This document shows positions 60,049 to 64,000 of a stretch of DNA of 64,000 nucleotides, piece after piece (within the stretch, counting starts at the first letter, position 1; each line of letters opens with the position of its first letter). The DNA lies in the NCBI RefSeq assembly GCF_051251695.1, contig NZ_JBPOEU010000005.1:62001-126000 (forward strand), given 5' to 3'. Below the pieces are notes generated by a model. It ran no database searches, was not told the DNA's origin, and was given only the letters and a program-made list of their open reading frames with translations. A program made the position numbers and the translations under genes. The stretch is from Maritalea sp051251695 (GTDB lineage Bacteria; Pseudomonadota; Alphaproteobacteria; Rhizobiales; Devosiaceae).

Positions 60049-61220
60049 GATGCAGGGCTTTCGTTTGTCGGCGTGGATGGATTTGGTTTCAATGAGAAGG
60101 CTAAGAGAGCGCTGAGCATTAGCGCTGGACCCAGAACAAGCAGGCCAACGCGGATGTTCGTGTATTCCGCGATGAAGCCGATGCTGATAGGGCCGACCAA
60201 AAAGCCGGTGAGGGCTAAAAATGTTAGGGTTGCGACATTGCTCGCAACTGAGCGCCCTGGTGCATTTGCGGCGGCGCTAACGGCAAGCGGGAAGGCAAGC
60301 GATGCGCCCAAGCCGATCATGCCAAAACCGATAAAGGCAACAAATATGTTGGGCGAGAAATATACTGTCGCGACACCAGCTAGCCCAACAAATGCCAACC
60401 CAAAAGCAAGTTTTTCTGTGCTGAGGATTTTACGCAGTCGGTCACCTGACAAGCGGGTAACAGCAACAATAAGTGTGAAGACAGTAAGGGCGAGGCCGGA
60501 AAGCCCTGGCCCTGCATTTTGCGCGTCGCGCATAAAAATAGCAGCCCAATCGGCAACCGCACCTTCAACCAGCGTTGTGCCAAATGTAAATGCACATATC
60601 GCCAGCAATATAGGGTGCGGCATTGCAAAGCCTGTGCGCTTCTCTGATTTTACTGGCTTTTGATGGTTGGGAATCGATAATTTGTTTATTGCAAAATATG
60701 CTGTGGGTAAAAACAAAATGGTCAGTCCAACATTGACGATGAGCGGATCGACAGCCAGCGTCGCCGCGCCAGCACCGATTAGGGTCCCCGCCATAAGGCC
60801 GAAGCTCCACAAGCCATGTGCCTTGCTCATCACCAATTTATCGTGATGCTTTTCGACCTGATCTGCAGAAATATTCATGCCCAATTCAAGAATTGAAATG
60901 CTTGAACCAAACGCCGCCAAGGCGACGGCGAGCGTGAATTGGCTTGGGGCGAGAAACGGCAAAAACATCGCAATAAAAAACAATGGGTAGAATATTGCCA
61001 TTGTCTTTTTTGCCCCCAACGCATCGCCGATTTTACCGGCAAACAGCAACACAAAAAGTGTGCCAACGGGCGCGCCGATCAAAGACATGGCCAGCTCAGC
61101 GGGGCTAAGCATCAGCTTTTCCTGAACTTCAGGAATACGGGGCAGCCATGCGCCCAGAATGATGGGTTGGGTAAAAAAGATGAAATAGAGCGCGTTGCGC
61201 GTTGTGTTCGCGATCGTCAA
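60045..61220 (-). CDS. MFS transporter of the rpe-purB operon
   Basis: A 391-residue MFS protein with about 12 helices, related to the BtlA/YfkF-type and Bacillus-like exporters. ALYFIFFTQPIILGAWLPRIP starts the first helix, and FAGKIGDALGAKKTMAIFYP carries the loop motif. I chose TTG 61220 because AAGGAC lies seven bases upstream and the rpe stop is just before it; other starts would overlap rpe. Substrate unknown. It sits between rpe and purB with coupling at both ends. Confidence 0.82.
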   Translation of the reverse strand: MTIANTTRNALYFIFFTQPIILGAWLPRIPEVQEKLMLSPAELAMSLIGAPVGTLFVLLFAGKIGDALGAKKTMAIFYPLFFIAMFLPFLAPSQFTLAVALAAFGSSISILELGMNISADQVEKHHDKLVMSKAHGLWSFGLMAGTLIGAGAATLAVDPLIVNVGLTILFLPTAYFAINKLSIPNHQKPVKSEKRTGFAMPHPILLAICAFTFGTTLVEGAVADWAAIFMRDAQNAGPGLSGLALTVFTLIVAVTRLSGDRLRKILSTEKLAFGLAFVGLAGVATVYFSPNIFVAFIGFGMIGLGASLAFPLAVSAAANAPGRSVASNVATLTFLALTGFLVGPISIGFIAEYTNIRVGLLVLGPALMLSALLAFSLKPNPSTPTNESPAS

Positions 61221-61230
61221 TTTAATGTCC

Positions 61231-61911
61231 TTACGCGCGGCCTTTATTCGCCGCGTTTCGAATTGCTTCAATGCGCGGACCATAAGTGGACGGGACATTT
61301 CCTTTATAGACCGATGATCCTGCGACAAGCACATTTGCACCGGCTGCTGCGATTTGTTCAGCATTGTCCTCAGTTACACCGCCATCAACTTCAATGTCAA
61401 TTGGACGGTTGCCGACCAACGCCTTTGCTTGGCGAAGTTTTTCAAGCGTTTGGGGAATGAAAGCTTGGCCGCCAAATCCGGGGTTTACGCTCATCAAGAC
61501 AATCAAGTCGATACGGTCAAGCACGTTCTCGATGGCTGAAACCGGGGTCGCTGGATTAAGCGCCACACCTGCTTTTTTGCCAAGATTGCGGATGGCCTGT
61601 AACGAGCGATCTAGATGAGGGCCTGCTTCGGCATGAACAGAGATGGCGTCTGCACCAGCCTTGGCAAATGCTTCCAGATACATATCTGTTGGCGCGATCA
61701 TCAAATGAACGTCGAAGAACTTTTTGGTGACGGGGCGAATGGCATCAATAACGATTGGACCGAATGAAATGTTAGGTACAAAATGGCCATCCATAATGTC
61801 GATATGAACCCAATCACATCCCGCATCGTCAATTGCTTTTACCTCATCGCCAAGGCGTGCAAAGTCAGCTGAAAGGATGGAAGGGGCGATCTTGATGGGC
61901 AAGTCGGTCAT
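61231..61911 (-). CDS. rpe: Ribulose-phosphate 3-epimerase
   Basis: Interconverts ribulose-5-phosphate and xylulose-5-phosphate in the pentose phosphate pathway. The 226-residue product is a TIM barrel with APSILSADFARLGDEVKAID, DWVHIDIMDGHFVPNISFGP, VLMSVNPGFGGQAFI and DIEVDGGVTEDN, the metal and phosphate motifs. It feeds ribose-phosphate for PRPP and so purines, which fits its place before purB. It starts the rpe-MFS-purB run. Confidence 0.97.
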   Translation of the reverse strand: MTDLPIKIAPSILSADFARLGDEVKAIDDAGCDWVHIDIMDGHFVPNISFGPIVIDAIRPVTKKFFDVHLMIAPTDMYLEAFAKAGADAISVHAEAGPHLDRSLQAIRNLGKKAGVALNPATPVSAIENVLDRIDLIVLMSVNPGFGGQAFIPQTLEKLRQAKALVGNRPIDIEVDGGVTEDNAEQIAAAGANVLVAGSSVYKGNVPSTYGPRIEAIRNAANKGRA

Positions 61912-62125
61912 CGCTTAGGTCCAGTTCTTAACGGGGTTTGTTCGGCGCGAGTTAGCACATGTTTTTGGTGCTGCCAATTGCTCCAATGGCCAAACAGAGG
62001 CCAATCGGCCTCAAAACAGTTAAAATTGATGATTCTCAACAAGATTCACATTCGCTTGAGTGCGACAGTGAGGTGGTTGCCTGTATAGAATTGATGATGC
62101 ATTACAGGGTTGGAATGGAGTTCTT

Positions 62126-62863
62126 ATGATTTCTCTTAGTATACCTGTTATTTTTGGTGCTGGCGTTCTCAGCTTTTTGTCGCCTTGTGTGTTGCCGCTG
62201 GTGCCCCCTTATCTCAGCTATATGGGCGGCACGACATTTGAGGAATTACGCAAAGAAGGAAGCACCGGCAGCGCTGTTTGGTGGCGCACGGTTTTGACGT
62301 CTCTTTTCTTCATTCTTGGCTTTTCAACCATATTTGTCGGGTTGGGCGCGACGGCGACGCTGTTTGGCGAGCTTTTGCGTTCGTCATTAACGTGGCTCAC
62401 CTCGCTCGCTGGCATCGCGATTATCGTGATGGGGTTGCATTTTCTTGGGCTCTTTAGGCTCCCATTTCTTTATCGCCAAGCCCGGTTTGAAGGCCCATCA
62501 AAGGCATCTGGACCGCTTGGTGGCTATCTGCTTGGCCTGGCATTCGCGCTGGGGTGGACCCCATGTATTGGCCCAATTCTGGCAGCGATTTTGCCGGTTG
62601 CTGCAAATTCAGAAACCGCATGGCAAGGGGCTGGCCTATTGGCTGTCTATTCGCTTGGGTTGGGTGTGCCATTCTTTTTGGCTGCTTTAGCCGTGCGACC
62701 GTTCATGAATTTCTTCGCAAAGTTCAAGAAAAACCTTGGTTTAGTCGAAAAAATTATGGGTGGATTTTTGGTGGTCACCGGCATTCTGTTTTTAACTGGC
62801 GATTTTACCCGCATCAGTTTTTGGCTGCTGGAGACGTTCCCGATACTGCAGAATTTTGGTTAG
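62126..62863 (+). CDS. ccdA: Thiol-disulfide membrane carrier CcdA
   Basis: A 245-residue membrane protein with six helices that carries reducing power from thioredoxin to the periplasm for cytochrome c maturation. The two redox Cys are C21 in LSFLSPCVLPLVPPYLSYMG and C147 in GWTPCIGPILAA. Length is normal for CcdA, shorter than DsbD. ATG 62126 follows TGGAATGGAGT. It lies in its own, divergent from rpe. Confidence 0.93.
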   Translation: MISLSIPVIFGAGVLSFLSPCVLPLVPPYLSYMGGTTFEELRKEGSTGSAVWWRTVLTSLFFILGFSTIFVGLGATATLFGELLRSSLTWLTSLAGIAIIVMGLHFLGLFRLPFLYRQARFEGPSKASGPLGGYLLGLAFALGWTPCIGPILAAILPVAANSETAWQGAGLLAVYSLGLGVPFFLAALAVRPFMNFFAKFKKNLGLVEKIMGGFLVVTGILFLTGDFTRISFWLLETFPILQNFG

Positions 62864-62976
62864 TATTAACCCTATATCGTATTGGTCGAACCATTCATCA
62901 CGAAGTTTGCTAGAGTTTGTGTTGTTTTTAATGTTTATTTTGCAAGGTTGCCCCAGATTATTCGTGGAGCAGAAAT

Positions 62977-64000
62977 TTGATTTTGGCCGAGACCCGCAAC
63001 CAGTTGAATTCTGATGTGATGCCAGAGGGGCAACTTTCAGTGTGGAAACCGATGTTTACTGTCACTTCAGACATAAATGACGTCGAGCCGCAATGGCGTG
63101 CGTTGGAGCGGTTTGGTTTGCAATCGCCTGGTCAGAGCTTTGATTTTGTCCGTTCATGGATTGAGCAACACGAAATCCCCAAACAAAAACAGTTTTTCGT
63201 TACAGCCTATTTTGACAAACAACCATTTGTCGTGCTGCCTCTTTTGGTTACACGTCGTCTTGGTGCTACGGTATTGACATGGTTTGTTGGCTCGCATGTG
63301 GCGTGTAACGCACCATTGATCAACCAACCGATAATGGCGAAATTGAGCGACGAAAAACGCCAGCGCTTTTGGCGAGAATTGTTGCAAGCATTGCCACCTT
63401 CTGATGCGGTTTACCTACCCGGCATTCCGACCGGTGAAAAAGTGGAATTTGAAGCGTTTGAAGGGCAGGGCAATAAGCCTGTTTGTGATTACGTTTACCG
63501 GTCGAAATTTGAAGGTTGGGAAGAAGCGGATAAATCACAACGGGATCGTAAGCGCCGTCGACGGGACAAACAACACCGCCAAAAGTTAGACGCTTTGGGC
63601 GAAGTTAAGCTGGTTAAGTTGGAAAAACCTGCTGAGGTGAAACTTGCTCTGACGCAGATGTTTGAGCAAAAGCGCAAGCGTTTTGAACAGTTGGATATTG
63701 AAAATCCATTTGCCGACGAAACAGTTCGCAAGTCCTATTTTGACGTATTTAAGAAGGCGCGGTCGGTAACTCCAATTTTTTATGCGCTTTACCTTGATGA
63801 TGAGCTTATCGCATCTCGATATTGCATTGCGCATGGCAAAGATTTGTTCATGTTGATTTCATCCATGAGTACCGACGAGGAAGTCATGGTGGGATCTCCC
63901 GGTAATCAATGTCTGCTTGAAATTTTGAAAAGCGAGCTGGATCAAGAAAACGGCTACACAATGGTGGATATCGGTGTTGGAGAGTCTGACGAGAAGCGAC
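62977..64000 (+). CDS. BioF2/FemAB-like GNAT acetyltransferase, cut by the window edge
   Basis: The frame runs off the right edge, so only about 341 codons are present. From ATG 63019 or TTG 62977 (GGAG nine bases upstream) it reads MFTVTSDINDVEPQWRALER, FDFVRSWIEQHE and LPLLVTRRLGATVLTWFVG, the pattern of the BioF2-like (GNAT_acetyltr_6) family used in polysaccharide or cellulose systems. A strongly basic stretch DRKRRRRDKQ lies in the middle. Substrate unknown; the C-terminus is missing. Confidence 0.75.
   Translation, partial: MILAETRNQLNSDVMPEGQLSVWKPMFTVTSDINDVEPQWRALERFGLQSPGQSFDFVRSWIEQHEIPKQKQFFVTAYFDKQPFVVLPLLVTRRLGATVLTWFVGSHVACNAPLINQPIMAKLSDEKRQRFWRELLQALPPSDAVYLPGIPTGEKVEFEAFEGQGNKPVCDYVYRSKFEGWEEADKSQRDRKRRRRDKQHRQKLDALGEVKLVKLEKPAEVKLALTQMFEQKRKRFEQLDIENPFADETVRKSYFDVFKKARSVTPIFYALYLDDELIASRYCIAHGKDLFMLISSMSTDEEVMVGSPGNQCLLEILKSELDQENGYTMVDIGVGESDEKR

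Noticed and set aside
1..64000. CRISPR arrays, insertion sequences, prophage, rRNA and tRNA genes
   Set aside because: No regular spacer-repeat arrays, transposase or phage proteins, or convincing cloverleaf or rRNA sequence were seen by reading. A tRNA search tool could still find one I missed.

Overview
The window is a gene-dense chromosomal segment of moderate GC (judged by eye at about 50%) from an alphaproteobacterium, most likely of the order Hyphomicrobiales (Rhizobiales). The evidence is the gene set: a rhizobial-type flagellar block (FliM, a DUF6468 protein, a MotE-like protein), the CckA hybrid kinase, a recA-alaS-icd neighbourhood, an F1-ATPase zeta inhibitor (DUF1476), separate purS/purQ/purL, a BacA/SbmA-like transporter, and GAAC-N7-GAAC-like and TTAA-N7-TTAA-like regulatory words. 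A Devosiaceae-type marine genus would fit, but I cannot prove that from the sequence. No phage, insertion sequence, CRISPR array, rRNA or clear tRNA was found.

Layout. 1-11,960 is a flagellar block: the start of flgF (minus), then fliL-fliM-DUF6468-motE-like-TPR giant (plus), fliO-fliP (minus), and flgB-flgC-fliE-fliQ-fliR-flhB (plus). TTAA-N7-TTAA words of the CtrA type lie before fliL and flgB, and cckA, the top kinase of the CtrA phosphorelay, follows flhB. 14,700-25,000 holds an acyltransferase-like membrane protein, recA with possible LexA boxes, alaS, a secreted glycerophosphodiesterase-like protein that seems to start at CTG, a DUF2807 protein, a GFA protein, a CNBD potassium channel and icd. 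25,000-34,100 holds MarR, a FabF-type synthase, hpt, AraC with a divergent peroxiredoxin-like gene, TfoX and two more GFA proteins, GNAT, a TrmJ-like methylase, and a GntR-ABC operon. 34,200-42,300 holds rpsD, BacA/SbmA, ttcA and four transporters.

42,300-50,700 is mostly a minus-strand run built around purine synthesis: purC, purS, then (after an unrelated acyltransferase) purQ-purL-bolA-HAD-GNAT and grxD-ytoQ. The CGFS glutaredoxin and BolA genes near each other fit the known Grx4-BolA Fe-S partnership. 50,900-64,000 holds the ATPase zeta inhibitor, a Gate-domain membrane protein with a divergent Lrp regulator, a BCCT transporter, an MFS exporter with a histidine-rich tail, ArsR-SRPBCC, EamA, an rpe-MFS-purB operon, ccdA, and a truncated BioF2/FemAB-like acetyltransferase at the right edge.

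Most genes are ordinary core genes. The most interesting points are regulatory or small: CtrA words tying cckA to its likely flagellar targets, a CTG start behind a hairpin-locked ribosome binding site, tandem palindromes before the peroxiredoxin-like gene, a tandem 15-bp repeat before grxD, a 27-residue membrane microprotein, and the uncharacterised large TPR protein of the flagellar operon. I did not find a clear new multi-gene system.
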